64,000 bases of DNA from Flavisolibacter ginsengisoli DSM 18119 (GTDB lineage: Bacteria; Bacteroidota; Bacteroidia; Chitinophagales; Chitinophagaceae): NCBI RefSeq assembly GCF_900129295.1, contig NZ_FQUU01000007.1:124001-188000 (forward strand), written 5' to 3'. Positions 16,875-26,255 of the stretch are shown in pieces (position 1 is the stretch's first letter; every line of letters begins with the position of its first letter). The notes under the pieces were generated by a model. It had not been told where the DNA came from. It did no database searches and was given only the letters and a program-made list of their open reading frames with translations. The position numbers were made by a program, and so were the translations under genes.

Positions 16875-17651
16875 ATGGCAAAAGACATGACCAATGGATA
16901 TGTAAACACAGAAACGCATAATGGAATAACAACAATAGAATTCTTCCATCCGCAAAGTAATTCTTTGCCCTATAGGCTTTTGGAAGACCTGGCAAATGAG
17001 GTACATGCGGTAGGCACTGACAAGGAAACGAAAGTGATCATCATTCGGTCATATGGAGACAAAGCATTTTGTGCAGGAGCTTCTTTTGACGAGCTAACAC
17101 AAATAGAAAATGAAAAGAAAGGCTTCCATTTCTTTAGCGGTTTTGCCAATGTGATCAATGCCATGAGAAAATGTCCAAAGTTGATCATTGGCCGTATACA
17201 TGGTAAATGTGTAGGAGGCGGTGTAGGCCTGGCTGCGGCTATGGATTATGCTATTGCCCTGGAAGGCGCTGAAATAAAACTGAGTGAATTGGCTATTGGT
17301 ATTGGCCCATTTGTGGTTGGCCCGGCCATCCAGAGAAAATTAGGCTTATCTGCTTTTTCCCAACTAGCCATAGATGCGGGCATGTGGCGCAATGGTGACT
17401 GGGCACGCCGGAAAGGATTGTATGCAGAATTACATCCATCGCTGGAAAGTATGGACGAATCCATATCACGTCTTTCAAACCAGCTGGCTAAGAGTAGTCC
17501 TGAGGCCATGTCAGCCTTAAAGAAAACATTATGGCAGGGAACAGAAGATTGGGATGATCTGTTAAGCAACAGGGCTGAGATCAGCGGACGCCTGGTGCTA
17601 AGCAATTTTACCAGGGAAGCAATTTCCAAATTCAAGAACAAGGTTTCCTAA
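16875..17651 (+). CDS. Enoyl-CoA hydratase/isomerase family protein
   Basis: The product is 258 residues from the ATG at 16875 (MAKDMTNGY); a TTG 57 nt upstream would add an unlikely leader. It has the crotonase fold: the acyl-CoA oxyanion region SYGDKAFCAGASFDEL near residue 58 and the second oxyanion loop GKCVGGGVGLAAAMDYAIA near residue 105. Instead of the classic hydratase Glu pair, the second half reads ELAIGIGPFVVGPAIQRK. That leaves hydratase, isomerase (PaaG-like) or thioesterase roles open. Its place after paaZ suggests phenylacetate or related aromatic-CoA breakdown. A good terminator follows. Confidence 0.87.
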   Translation: MAKDMTNGYVNTETHNGITTIEFFHPQSNSLPYRLLEDLANEVHAVGTDKETKVIIIRSYGDKAFCAGASFDELTQIENEKKGFHFFSGFANVINAMRKCPKLIIGRIHGKCVGGGVGLAAAMDYAIALEGAEIKLSELAIGIGPFVVGPAIQRKLGLSAFSQLAIDAGMWRNGDWARRKGLYAELHPSLESMDESISRLSNQLAKSSPEAMSALKKTLWQGTEDWDDLLSNRAEISGRLVLSNFTREAISKFKNKVS

Positions 17652-17669
17652 AAATTTAATTACATAGGT

Positions 17670-17699
17670 AAGGCTGGCACACTGCCAGCCTTCTTTTTA
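17670..17699 (+). terminator. Intrinsic terminator after the enoyl-CoA hydratase gene
   Basis: The 10-bp arms AAGGCTGGCA (17670-17679) and TGCCAGCCTT (17683-17692) form a 3-nt-loop hairpin, followed by CTTTTTATT. It ends 5 nt before the next start codon. Confidence 0.85.
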
Positions 17700-17703
17700 T
17701 TCC

Positions 17704-18339
17704 ATGATTGAACGGTTCTCAGAAGCAACTTTACCCGGGTTATATACAACTATCACTCAAAAGGATGATCACCTGCACATGATCGTAAATGAATATGGTC
17801 ATCCTCCCCTGTGGATACGACCAAATAATTTTGAAACACTGGTACTTACCATCCTGGAACAACAGGTATCGCTGGCCTCGGCTTATGCAGCTTATAAAAA
17901 ATTAAAAGAACGCATCGGCACCATTACACCAATAGCCTTACTACAGCTTTCTGATGAGGAACTGCGCAACTGTTATTTAAGCCGGCAAAAGATCGTCTAT
18001 ACCAGGGAGTTAGCAAAGGCTTTGAATAACAATTCCATCAGCCTGAGAAAGCTGCACCATCAGCCCGACGATGTGGTGCGGCAGGAATTAAAAAACCTAA
18101 AAGGCATTGGCGACTGGACGGTGGACATATACCTCTTGCATGCGCTGCGCCGCACTGATATCTTTCCGGTTGGTGACCGCGCACTCCTGAACGCTATTAA
18201 AATGGTAAAAGGAATAGACAAGCTTTCAAAAGAAGAGGCGCTGGAAATGGCAGCACCCTGGAGGCCCTACCGTTCAATAGCTACCATGTTGTTCTGGCAC
18301 TATTATATAAAAAAGAAAAACATCAAAATCCTGCATTGA
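17704..18339 (+). CDS. DNA-3-methyladenine glycosylase II (AlkA-type HhH-GPD), copy 1
   Basis: The product is 211 residues and lacks the N-terminal domain of E. coli AlkA. The HhH element is LKNLKGIGDWTVDIYLL near residue 130, and the catalytic Asp follows in FPVGDRALLNAI. The early motif LEQQVSLASAYAAYKKL is the family's conserved first helix pair. The enzyme excises alkylated purines in base-excision repair. A second, divergent family member is at 33090-33698. The gene starts just after a terminator and converges with fabG across another hairpin. Confidence 0.9.
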   Translation: MIERFSEATLPGLYTTITQKDDHLHMIVNEYGHPPLWIRPNNFETLVLTILEQQVSLASAYAAYKKLKERIGTITPIALLQLSDEELRNCYLSRQKIVYTRELAKALNNNSISLRKLHHQPDDVVRQELKNLKGIGDWTVDIYLLHALRRTDIFPVGDRALLNAIKMVKGIDKLSKEEALEMAAPWRPYRSIATMLFWHYYIKKKNIKILH

Positions 18340-18373
18340 TATATTCGTATGGTAGTGGTGCCTGGGCAAATAA

Positions 18374-18397
18374 AAAGCACTCCAGGAGAAGTGCTTT
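18374..18397. terminator. Hairpin between convergent genes
   Basis: AAAGCACT (18374-18381) pairs with AGTGCTTT (18390-18397) around an 8-nt loop. It lies between the convergent glycosylase and fabG genes, with A/T-rich flanks on both sides, which suits bidirectional termination. Confidence 0.6.
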
Positions 18398-18438
18398 GAT
18401 TCTATTTGAAAGAATGCTTTATTTAGTTGCGAAGCTTA

Positions 18439-19194
18439 TTACATATACAACCCACCATCCACACTCAGCACCTGCCCTGTTACATAAGCGCTAAGTTCAG
18501 ATGCAAGGAATAAGGTAACATTGGCAATATCATCGGCAGTACCAAAACGACCTAATGGAATCCCTGCCTTGTATTTATCCGCCTGCTCACCTTCTTTCAG
18601 GTAGCCTGTCATATCTGTTTCTACGAATCCGGGAGCGATGGCATTGCAACGGATGTTGCGGCTACCTAATTCTTTTGCTACTGACTTGGTAAAACCTATA
18701 ATACCAGCCTTTGATGCTGCATAGCTGCTTTGACCTGCATTACCCATCAACCCTATCACAGAGCTCATGTTGATGATGCTGCCAGTCTTAGCTTTCATCA
18801 TAGGCCGGATTACCTGCTTGGTCATGTTGAACACACTTTTCAGGTTGATGGTCATCACATCATCCCATTGTTCTGGTGTCATGCGCAGTAGTAAATTATC
18901 TTTAGAGATCCCTGCATTATTGACACAGATATCAACCTGTCCCAATTCTTTGATCACATTATTCACCAGGGTTTCACACTCAGCAAACTCTCCGGCATTG
19001 CTTCTATAAGCTTTTGCTTTCACACCCATAGCAACTAATTTTCCTTCTAAAGCCTGTGCTCTTTCAGCGCTGCTTTCACTTATATAGGTAAACGCTATAC
19101 TGGCGCCATGTTCAGCTAATTTCAAAGCAACCCCCTCGCCTATTCCGCGTGCAGCACCGGTGACAATGGCAACTTTTCCTTCCAATAATTTCAT
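18439..19194 (-). CDS. fabG: 3-oxoacyl-[acyl-carrier-protein] reductase
   Basis: The product is 251 residues, a standard short-chain dehydrogenase. The cofactor motif TGAARGIGEG is at residues 12-21, NNAG is near residue 90, and the catalytic set is Ser in INMSSVIG with Tyr/Lys in SSYAASKAG. The C-terminus VLSVDGGLYM is typical of FabG. It reduces 3-oxoacyl-ACP with NADPH in fatty-acid elongation. No other fab or acpP gene is adjacent, so it is a stand-alone copy; the assignment over other SDRs rests on sequence resemblance. Confidence 0.9.
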   Translation of the reverse strand: MKLLEGKVAIVTGAARGIGEGVALKLAEHGASIAFTYISESSAERAQALEGKLVAMGVKAKAYRSNAGEFAECETLVNNVIKELGQVDICVNNAGISKDNLLLRMTPEQWDDVMTINLKSVFNMTKQVIRPMMKAKTGSIINMSSVIGLMGNAGQSSYAASKAGIIGFTKSVAKELGSRNIRCNAIAPGFVETDMTGYLKEGEQADKYKAGIPLGRFGTADDIANVTLFLASELSAYVTGQVLSVDGGLYM

Positions 19195-19282
19195 GCATTA
19201 AATTTTACAGGCAACAAATGTAGGTTACACCAGGAAAATGGGAATAGAAATTTAGAAAGGACAACCAGTAAAATACTAATAG

Positions 19283-20803
19283 CTAGAGCATGAAGGATTT
19301 AATATCCTCAATGATGGTCCTTTCATTAGACAACCGGGGCACCTTGTGCTGTCCGCCAAGCTTTCCTTTACTGCTCAACCAGTTGGTAAATGTATTAAGT
19401 GGAACAGATTTAATAAGGGGCATTCTTAAAGCTATGTCTTTATAGCGTTTGGCCTCATAATCACTGTTGATATTCTTTAATGCAATATCAAGTTCTGAAG
19501 TAAAACCTTCCAAATCCTTCGGTTCCTTTTCAAATTCAATCAGCCATTCATGAGCGCCATTTCCTTCTTCCGAAAAATACACAGGTGCGGCAGAATAATC
19601 TTTCACCACTGCCCCTGTCTTTTGGCTTGCAACAGCAATGGCCTGATCGGTATTATCAATAATGATCTCCTCACCAAAAGCATTGATATAATGTTTGATG
19701 CGGCCTGATACTTTAATGCGGAATGGGTCAAGCGAAACAAATTGAATGGTATCACCCACCAGGTAACGCCATAGCCCGCCATTGGTTGTGATCACCAGGG
19801 CATAGTTCACTCCTGTCTGCACATCATCCAGTTGTATGGTTTCAGGAAATTCTTTCCCATATTCACTTAAGGGCATGAACTCATAAAAAATACCATGATC
19901 ACACATCAGCAGCATACCTTCCTTGGTCACATCATCCTGCGCAGCAAAAAATCCCTCCGATGCATTATACATCTCCAGGTAATTGATAGGTGCACCTATT
20001 AACTTTTCAAATTGTTGTTTATAGGGAACAAAGCTTACACCTCCATGCATATACAATTCAAGACTCGGCCACACCTCTTTAATTGTTTGCTTTCCGGTAA
20101 TTTCCAGGATACGCTTCAACAATACAATGAGCCAGGTAGGCACGCCGGCCATAGATGTCACATTCTCTAATATGGTTGATTGTGCCAGCTTTTCAATCTT
20201 GCTTTCCCATTCATCCATCAATATGATGGAGGTATCAGGTGTCCTGATCCAGTTGGACCAGAATGGTGAATTCTGCACGATCACTGCACTCAGGTCACCA
20301 CAATGCACTTCTTCATTTACCTGGCTTATCTGGTGGCTGCCACCAATGATGAGACTTTTACCAGTTAAAAGATCGCTTTCGGGATGCGAAGCATAATAGA
20401 AACTCAATACATCCTTCGATGCCTTATAATGATTGTCCTGCAGGCTTTCTTCACTTACAGGGATGAATTTGCTTTTATCACTGGTAGTACCGCTGCTTTT
20501 GGCAAACCAGGATATAGGCGTATTCCATAGTATGTTTTCTTCCCCCTTCATCATTCGTTCAATAAAGGGTTTCAGGCTATCATACTCTTGTATAGGAACT
20601 GTATTTTTAAAATCTTCCAAAGACTGTATATGCGAGAAATTATACATTCTGCCAAACTCCGTATACTGTCCGGCAGCAAAGAGATCCTGCCATACATCAA
20701 ATTGGTTGGAAGCTGCATCACTCATCCATTTTTCAATGGACCAAAGGCGCCAGCGGGCAAAACGTGATATGGCAGGGCTAAGCAACTTCATGAGTCTCGG
20801 CAA
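19283..20803 (-). CDS. GH3 auxin-responsive-promoter family protein (acyl-adenylate-forming fold)
   Basis: The product is 506 residues. The opening region has FGRMYNFSHIQSLEDFKNTVPIQEYD, the hallmark start of the GH3 family. The ATP-binding loop is KSSGTTSDKSKFIPVS near residue 107. Later motifs are EMYNASEGFFAAQ and GLWRYLVGDTIQFVS. Plant GH3 enzymes conjugate amino acids to acids such as auxin by way of acyl-adenylates. Bacterial members are common in Bacteroidota but their substrate is unknown. The gene lies between fabG and lptB on the same strand with about 90-bp gaps, so its own promoter is likely. Confidence 0.9.
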   Translation of the reverse strand: MPRLMKLLSPAISRFARWRLWSIEKWMSDAASNQFDVWQDLFAAGQYTEFGRMYNFSHIQSLEDFKNTVPIQEYDSLKPFIERMMKGEENILWNTPISWFAKSSGTTSDKSKFIPVSEESLQDNHYKASKDVLSFYYASHPESDLLTGKSLIIGGSHQISQVNEEVHCGDLSAVIVQNSPFWSNWIRTPDTSIILMDEWESKIEKLAQSTILENVTSMAGVPTWLIVLLKRILEITGKQTIKEVWPSLELYMHGGVSFVPYKQQFEKLIGAPINYLEMYNASEGFFAAQDDVTKEGMLLMCDHGIFYEFMPLSEYGKEFPETIQLDDVQTGVNYALVITTNGGLWRYLVGDTIQFVSLDPFRIKVSGRIKHYINAFGEEIIIDNTDQAIAVASQKTGAVVKDYSAAPVYFSEEGNGAHEWLIEFEKEPKDLEGFTSELDIALKNINSDYEAKRYKDIALRMPLIKSVPLNTFTNWLSSKGKLGGQHKVPRLSNERTIIEDIKSFML

Positions 20804-20899
20804 AATACGAAAGAAGCATCAATAAAAAGGGGAAAAACAAGCTATGGTAATACAACAGCGGCCTGAGCCATAATGGGATTATTGATCCTAAACAATAGT

Positions 20900-21682
20900 C
20901 TACAAGCTATCAGTTAAGGCTTCAGGGTTTAGATCCTGTAATAGATAATCTTTTCTTTTCAACTCAAAATTTCTACCCAGGTACAGCTTTTTCACCTGCT
21001 CATCCTCTGCCAGTTCTTCTGCTGTTCCATGTTTAAAGATCTTTCCTTCAATAAGAAGATAAGCTCTGTCGCAGATCGATAGAGTTTCAGTTACATTATG
21101 ATCGGTGATCAATATGCCGATATTCTTGAACTTTAATTTTGCCACAATAGCCTGTATATCTTCCACTGCAATAGGATCAATACCTGCAAAAGGTTCATCG
21201 AGCAATATAAACTTGGGGTCCACAGCAAGGGCCCTTGCAATTTCGGTTCTTCTCCTTTCACCACCACTCAACACATCACCATGACTTTTGCGCACATGTG
21301 TCAGCCTGAATTCTTCCAGTAATGACTCAAGTTTTTCCCTTTGTTCCTTCTTAGGGAGCCTGGTCATTTCAAGGACTGCCTTGATATTATCTTCCACACT
21401 CAGCTTACGGAAAACCGAAGCTTCCTGCGGCAGGTACCCTATACCCATCTGGGCTCTTTTATACATCGCCAAAGGGGTAATATTTTCGTCATTGAGATAT
21501 ACCTCTCCCTCATCTGGCTTGATCAAACCTACCACCATATAGAAAGTAGTGGTCTTGCCTGCTCCATTTGGTCCCAGCAATCCCACGATCTCTCCCTGCT
21601 TTACCTCAATGGATGTATGGTTCACCACCGTCCTGTCTCCATATCGCTTTACCAGCTCATTGGTATGTATTCTAATGCTCAA
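20900..21682 (-). CDS. lptB: LPS export ABC transporter ATP-binding protein
   Basis: From a TTG start at 21682 the product is 260 residues, beginning [21 protein letters not shown]. The next upstream ATG, at 21736, adds 18 residues unlike the family's N-terminus, so TTG is preferred, though not proven. Walker A is GPNGAGKTT, the signature LSGGERRR, and Walker [14 protein letters not shown]; His in [11 protein letters not shown] is the switch His. LptB powers extraction of lipopolysaccharide from the inner membrane by LptFG. Those partners are not in the window. The C-terminal tail after LYLGRNFEL is a few residues longer than in E. coli. The stop codon is TAG. Confidence 0.92.
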   Translation of the reverse strand: MSIRIHTNELVKRYGDRTVVNHTSIEVKQGEIVGLLGPNGAGKTTTFYMVVGLIKPDEGEVYLNDENITPLAMYKRAQMGIGYLPQEASVFRKLSVEDNIKAVLEMTRLPKKEQREKLESLLEEFRLTHVRKSHGDVLSGGERRRTEIARALAVDPKFILLDEPFAGIDPIAVEDIQAIVAKLKFKNIGILITDHNVTETLSICDRAYLLIEGKIFKHGTAEELAEDEQVKKLYLGRNFELKRKDYLLQDLNPEALTDSL

Positions 21683-21864
21683 AAAGAAAATTTTGGTAAA
21701 AATAATTGTTTCAGGGCTTGCTGAACAGTTAAACAATTGCCTGTTATACTATGAACCGGCAAAACCTCCTTAAGCTTTTAAGATCCAATATTTATACAGG
21801 CTGAAATAACAGCCATAATAAAATGCTATAATCAACTTGTGTCCGTCAACTTATCAACTTTAGC

Positions 21865-21872
21865 TAAGTTTG
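21865..21872 (+). promoter_or_regulatory. Bacteroidota -7 box upstream of metF
   Basis: TAAGTTTG matches TAnnTTTG and lies only 9 nt before the metF ATG at 21882. That would give a very short or no 5' UTR. A TTG occurs at 21837-21839, a longer spacing than usual, so the assignment is tentative. Confidence 0.35.
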
Positions 21873-21881
21873 CGCCAGTTT

Positions 21882-22835
21882 ATGAAAGTAATCGACCACA
21901 TCAGGGAATCAAAAGGAACACATATTTCCTTCGAAATATTGCCACCATTAAAAGGGAAAGGTATCAATGCACTTTGGGAGCACCTTGACCCTTTACTGGA
22001 ATTCAAACCATCTTTTATCAATGTTACCTACCACCGCAGCGAAAGCATGTTCAAACGCAAGAGTGATGGCACTTTTGACAAGGTAGAGGTGCGTAAGCGT
22101 CCAGGAACTGTAGGAATTTGCGCAGCCATTCAGAATCGATATAAGGTAGACGCTGTAGCTCACCTGATATGCGGAGGCTTCAGCAGGCAGGAAACCGAGG
22201 ATGCATTGATAGACCTGAACTTCCTTGGTGTGGATAATGTACTTGTGCTGCGTGGTGATGCGCCAAGGAATGAGTCATTCTTTGAGCCTGAGCCAGGGGG
22301 CCACCGCTATGCCATAGAACTAATGAACCAGGTAATGAACATGAACAATGGGATCTACCTCGAGGAAGACCTGAAGAATGCCGTCAAAACAAACTTCTGT
22401 ATAGGGGTGGCAGGATATCCCGAGAAGCATTTTGAAGCACCCAATATGCAAACCGACCTTCAATACCTGAAGGCCAAGGTAGATGCCGGTGCTGAATACA
22501 TTACCACGCAAATGTTTTTCGATAACAAGAAGTATTTCGATTTTGTTACTGCCTGTCGTAATGCAGGTATCAATGTTCCCATCATTCCAGGGCTGAAACC
22601 TGTTAGCACTAAAAAACAACTAACCGTGGTGCCCCGAACCTTTCATGTGGATATCCCGGCAGATCTTTCCGGTGAGATATTAAAATGCAAAACAGATGCG
22701 GATGTTGAAATCGTAGGCACGGAATGGCTGTTGCAACAATCAAAAGAATTAAAAGCTGCGGGTGTTCCTGTACTTCACTATTATACTTTAGGCAAGCCTA
22801 ATATCATTTCCAACGTAGTAAAAGCGATCCTATAA
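21882..22835 (+). CDS. metF: Methylenetetrahydrofolate reductase
   Basis: The product is 317 residues from the ATG at 21882 (MKVIDHIRESKG); a TTG 12 nt upstream is an alternative. The N-terminal SFEILPPLKGKG carries the family Glu, NVTYHRSES follows, and FLGVDNVLVLRGDAP lies on the FAD-binding barrel. AGYPEKHFEAPN and ITTQMFFDN are the usual folate-site segments. It reduces 5,10-methylene-THF to 5-methyl-THF for methionine synthesis. No metH or metE is adjacent. No SAM riboswitch was recognised upstream. It ends in a very strong shared terminator. Confidence 0.95.
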   Translation: MKVIDHIRESKGTHISFEILPPLKGKGINALWEHLDPLLEFKPSFINVTYHRSESMFKRKSDGTFDKVEVRKRPGTVGICAAIQNRYKVDAVAHLICGGFSRQETEDALIDLNFLGVDNVLVLRGDAPRNESFFEPEPGGHRYAIELMNQVMNMNNGIYLEEDLKNAVKTNFCIGVAGYPEKHFEAPNMQTDLQYLKAKVDAGAEYITTQMFFDNKKYFDFVTACRNAGINVPIIPGLKPVSTKKQLTVVPRTFHVDIPADLSGEILKCKTDADVEIVGTEWLLQQSKELKAAGVPVLHYYTLGKPNIISNVVKAIL

Positions 22836-22874
22836 AAAAGAATAGAGGCCTTTGGAAAGGCCTCTATTCTTTTT
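22835..22874. terminator. Strong bidirectional terminator
   Basis: The perfect 19-bp arms at 22835-22853 and 22856-22874 (core AATAGAGGCC / GGCCTCTATT) have A5 at one base and T5 at the other, so each strand reads stem plus T run. It lies between convergent metF and the PPIase gene and overlaps the last base of the metF stop codon. Confidence 0.9.
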
Positions 22875-22897
22875 GAGCTATAAGTTCATCCCACTGG

Positions 22898-24826
22898 TTA
22901 ATACTTTTTATTACGCTTTAATTCTTCCAGTGCTTTCTGGTTCATAACAACAGGGTATTTCTTTTTCAATTTATCCAGCCAATCTTTTTCCAGTTGCGCC
23001 TGGTAATCTGTGATCACCAATCCTTTAGCATCGGCAAAATTCCTGGGCTCAGCTTGGGGGTAATATTTCAATATATAGGCAAAAGAAGCCGTGTTATCTG
23101 ATTTATTGACCAACGGAGCAGTGATCGTTCCTGGTGTTAATGATAAATGTGAAGGATTAGGCAATTGCTCCAGTTCAAAGCGGGATGAATCTGCAGCGAT
23201 CTTTTCACTTCTTTCACTCACCAATGTTCTCCATTGTGCAGGATCTTTTTTAAGTTCTGTAGACAATTCAGTGGCACTTGTCAAATCATTAGCATAGAAG
23301 ATCACCGCATCCGCACTTTGCTTCCAGTTGTATTTATTCTTATGAGCGTTATAATAAGATACCAGGGCAGCAGAATCATTTTGAGCTGGTCCCCATACTT
23401 CTCTTTGCATGATTTCGAAGAATAAATTTCCATCCCTGAATTCATTGATCTGCTGGCGAAACTCCTCATTGTAATCTTCCAGGTGACGTTGGTAATAATC
23501 AAGCGCACTGGCATCAATAAATTCGTCCATCACCTGTGCGTAGGGCTTTATGCCACTGCCATCAGCCCTGAACCTGAAGTTTTGAGCATAATTGATCCAG
23601 TCATTCACTGTAACATTTTGCTTCCCTACAGTGAATAGAACAGACGCATTGGTAAGATGTAAAGCCGTCTTTGGCGATTGATGGTTAAACACACTGTCTG
23701 AATAAGCCCAGAGTTGCGTATTTTCAAAAGCAGCTTTTTTAAACCGGGCATCCTTCATAATTTTCTTTGCCAGCAATGATTTGGTAGTGTTGATTCGATC
23801 ACTCTGCTCCACCTTGGCCTGCATCTCTGCAAGGGCTGTAGCTGTAGGTTGTGAGGGTATCGCTATTTTACCGATCCTTTTTACAATATGGTAGCCATAA
23901 GGTGTAGTAAAGGGAGGGGTTACATCTCCATCTTTAGATAAGGCAAATACTGTCTTTTCAAATACCGGGTCATAATCTCCGGTACCAAATTCCTGCATCT
24001 GGCCATTGGAGGCAGCAGATACTATATCATTGCTAAACTGGGCTGCCAACTTACCAAAATCATCACCTTTAAGTATCCTGTTGTATAATGAATCTGCCAA
24101 CTTCTTTACCGCTGTCTTTGCACTATCATTGGCTTCGGGAGGGAATGCCAATAGAATTTCTGCGGCCTTCATTCTTCCAATTGCCTTTCTTTCGCCCAGG
24201 TTTTTGAAGATATGATAACCTGCCCTGGAACGGTAAAGCTTTGAGACTTTACCTACAGGCGTTGTATATGCCAGGTTCTCCAGCTCATAGGGCAAATTAA
24301 ATACAGTTATAAAGCCTATATCTCCGCCATTGGTTTTGGCAGAAGGATCATCTGAATATTTTTGAGCCAGTTCTGCAAACGGTTTCCCTTTTTTAAGTTC
24401 AGCCTGCAGTTCCGCTATGGTTTTGAGTGCATCCAGGGTATCCGACCCTTTAGCAGCAATAAAGATGTGAGCCAGGTGAATCTCCTTTTGTGCCCGGGTA
24501 AAGGCCTCCCGTACAAGTTTTTGCGTGCTTTCTTTATCTGTAAGGTATGAAGGTAGTATTTGCTGTCTCAGGCTTTCCAGGTCACTGACTATTTGTGGCA
24601 ACGTATCATAGCCTTTAGACCTTGCCTCTGCTATCTTTAGCCTGGAAGCTATATACAGGTCAAGGTATTCCATAAAAGCCTTTTCAGTTCTGACACCTGT
24701 ATTGTTTTTTTGGTAGGCCTTCAGGAATTCATTAACGGAAACAGAGTCCTTTCCATAATGAAATAAGGTTTGAGCTGAAGCCGAAAATGAGGCCCAGAGA
24801 AGAGCAAAAGCAATTAGTTTTTTCAT
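22898..24826 (-). CDS. Periplasmic peptidylprolyl isomerase, SurA/PpiC-like
   Basis: The product is 642 residues from the ATG at 24826, chosen because MKKLIAFALLWASFSASA is a signal peptide; the frame extends to 24868, but that would overlap the previous gene. Two parvulin domains are visible: about 120-225 (HLAHIFI, DPSAKTNGGDIGF, GKVSKLYRSRAGYHIFK) and about 230-335 (AAEILLAF, VSAASNGQMQEFG, PFTTPYGYHIVKRIG). The remaining 300 residues look like a chaperone-like helical part. It probably helps fold outer-membrane proteins. It lies 7 nt after the thioredoxin gene, in one operon. Confidence 0.88.
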   Translation of the reverse strand: MKKLIAFALLWASFSASAQTLFHYGKDSVSVNEFLKAYQKNNTGVRTEKAFMEYLDLYIASRLKIAEARSKGYDTLPQIVSDLESLRQQILPSYLTDKESTQKLVREAFTRAQKEIHLAHIFIAAKGSDTLDALKTIAELQAELKKGKPFAELAQKYSDDPSAKTNGGDIGFITVFNLPYELENLAYTTPVGKVSKLYRSRAGYHIFKNLGERKAIGRMKAAEILLAFPPEANDSAKTAVKKLADSLYNRILKGDDFGKLAAQFSNDIVSAASNGQMQEFGTGDYDPVFEKTVFALSKDGDVTPPFTTPYGYHIVKRIGKIAIPSQPTATALAEMQAKVEQSDRINTTKSLLAKKIMKDARFKKAAFENTQLWAYSDSVFNHQSPKTALHLTNASVLFTVGKQNVTVNDWINYAQNFRFRADGSGIKPYAQVMDEFIDASALDYYQRHLEDYNEEFRQQINEFRDGNLFFEIMQREVWGPAQNDSAALVSYYNAHKNKYNWKQSADAVIFYANDLTSATELSTELKKDPAQWRTLVSERSEKIAADSSRFELEQLPNPSHLSLTPGTITAPLVNKSDNTASFAYILKYYPQAEPRNFADAKGLVITDYQAQLEKDWLDKLKKKYPVVMNQKALEELKRNKKY

Positions 24827-24833
24827 AGTTCCT

Positions 24834-26255
24834 TTAGCGGTTTTTGAGCTTGTATTGCAGTATTTCATCTACCTGTTCAAACGTTACTTTCTTAGCGATA
24901 ATACGTTTGTCTTTATCAAGCAGGTACAAAGTAGGAAAAGTTTGAACATCATACAACTGTGAATAGCTTGGTATATTGGCGCTGGTGCGTGCCCGGTCAT
25001 CTTCTTTTGAATAATAAACATTTACCCAGTCGCCGAGGTTATGACCTTTTATGAAGGAAGTCCAGTCCTTCCTGGTGCCATCGGTTTCTTTGGCTAGGGC
25101 ATATACCTTTAATCCATAACCTTTCCATTTAGCCCTGTACATACTATCCAGTTTGGGTAAGGTCTCCTTGCAATGACCGCAGGTGGGGTCCCATATAGCC
25201 ACCAGCACAAAGGGAGCTTCAACAGCATAAAGGCTTTTCTTCTGCCCAAGGCTATCGGGCAATTCAATTTCAGCTGCAGGCGACCCCATAATATTTGCCA
25301 TTAGGCTGTAGGCCCTGTCCGTGATCAGCTTCTTCCCTTTTTCTGTCAGCCAGGGATAGTCCTTTTGCGCAAAATACTTTTCAAAAAGATGTACAAACAC
25401 GGCATCTTCCCACATGTATTTCTGGTTCAGGTACCTGTTTATAAACTTCAGTAACATGAAACGCTGCATTTCATCATTCACATTGGCATAGCTCATCATC
25501 CAGTCCATTTCCTTTATAACAGAATCTGCAGCAGGATATACCAGGTTCTCCATGTATTTATCCACCCGGGCATCAAAAAAAGGTGTTCGGGCCAGGCGGT
25601 CATCCATAAGGTTTACATCATCCCAATAATGCTTTTTAAAATAATGATAGGCAAACAGTGAATCGGTTTTTTCTGCCGGGTCATTTTTAGGTACTTCAGG
25701 CTCCTTCATGGCCTTCAACAACACGGCAAGGAAGCTTTGAGGTTCCTTAGCTATTAATGATTGCCGGTAATCCCTGATCTTTTTATTCAAGGCATCTATT
25801 TGCGAAGTAAGCTTTAATGAATCTTCCTTGTCAGCACCTTTTCTTTTAGCCAGCAAGGCATCAATGGCCCGGCCATTGGTGGTCATGAATTCCTGGTAAG
25901 CTTTGAAGGCTACATTTTCAGGTGAATTGGTAAAGCTTACCTTCTGAATGTTGGCTGTATCGCCATGGATGGAGAACTTTTGGTTTTTATCAATCAGTAT
26001 CTCGAAGTTCTGTGCCCTGTCAGGATAACCTACCAGGTAGATGCCTCCGCCCAATTTTTTGTCGCCCTTAAAAACACCCTCGCTTTTATCATTCAGCATC
26101 ACAGAATCTACTATGGGCAACTGCCGGCCATAATAATGACCCAGGTAAAGCCATTGGTTCTTAAAAGGCTTCAGTGTAATCCTGATCTCATAGCCATTCT
26201 GGGCAAAAAGAGCAAGGGAAAGGAAAGCAGCAAGAAAGGTGGCAGTATATTTCAT
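24834..26255 (-). CDS. TlpA-like thioredoxin-fold lipoprotein-type protein (DUF4369/DUF5106/AhpC-TSA)
   Basis: The product is 473 residues with a signal peptide ending LALFAQ. Residues about 20-120 match the DUF4369 pattern (YLGHYYGRQLPIVDSV, GGIYLVGYPD). The middle helical part (about 150-320, FDARVDKYMENL, FINRYLNQKYMWEDAV) resembles DUF5106. The C-terminal thioredoxin fold has the redox motif CGHC (WDPTCGHCKETLPK) near residue 364, and TFPTLYLLDKDKRI supplies the cis-Pro. It likely acts as a periplasmic thiol-disulfide oxidoreductase. The gene is first in a two-gene operon with the SurA-like isomerase (7-nt gap), which suggests a shared role in envelope protein folding. Confidence 0.88.
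   Translation of the reverse strand: MKYTATFLAAFLSLALFAQNGYEIRITLKPFKNQWLYLGHYYGRQLPIVDSVMLNDKSEGVFKGDKKLGGGIYLVGYPDRAQNFEILIDKNQKFSIHGDTANIQKVSFTNSPENVAFKAYQEFMTTNGRAIDALLAKRKGADKEDSLKLTSQIDALNKKIRDYRQSLIAKEPQSFLAVLLKAMKEPEVPKNDPAEKTDSLFAYHYFKKHYWDDVNLMDDRLARTPFFDARVDKYMENLVYPAADSVIKEMDWMMSYANVNDEMQRFMLLKFINRYLNQKYMWEDAVFVHLFEKYFAQKDYPWLTEKGKKLITDRAYSLMANIMGSPAAEIELPDSLGQKKSLYAVEAPFVLVAIWDPTCGHCKETLPKLDSMYRAKWKGYGLKVYALAKETDGTRKDWTSFIKGHNLGDWVNVYYSKEDDRARTSANIPSYSQLYDVQTFPTLYLLDKDKRIIAKKVTFEQVDEILQYKLKNR

Noticed and set aside
21737-21881. SAM riboswitch or Met-rich leader peptide before metF
   Set aside because: No conserved riboswitch core was recognised, and the only short frame there lacks a Met run. 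The -7 box lies 9 nt before the ATG, leaving no room for a leader.
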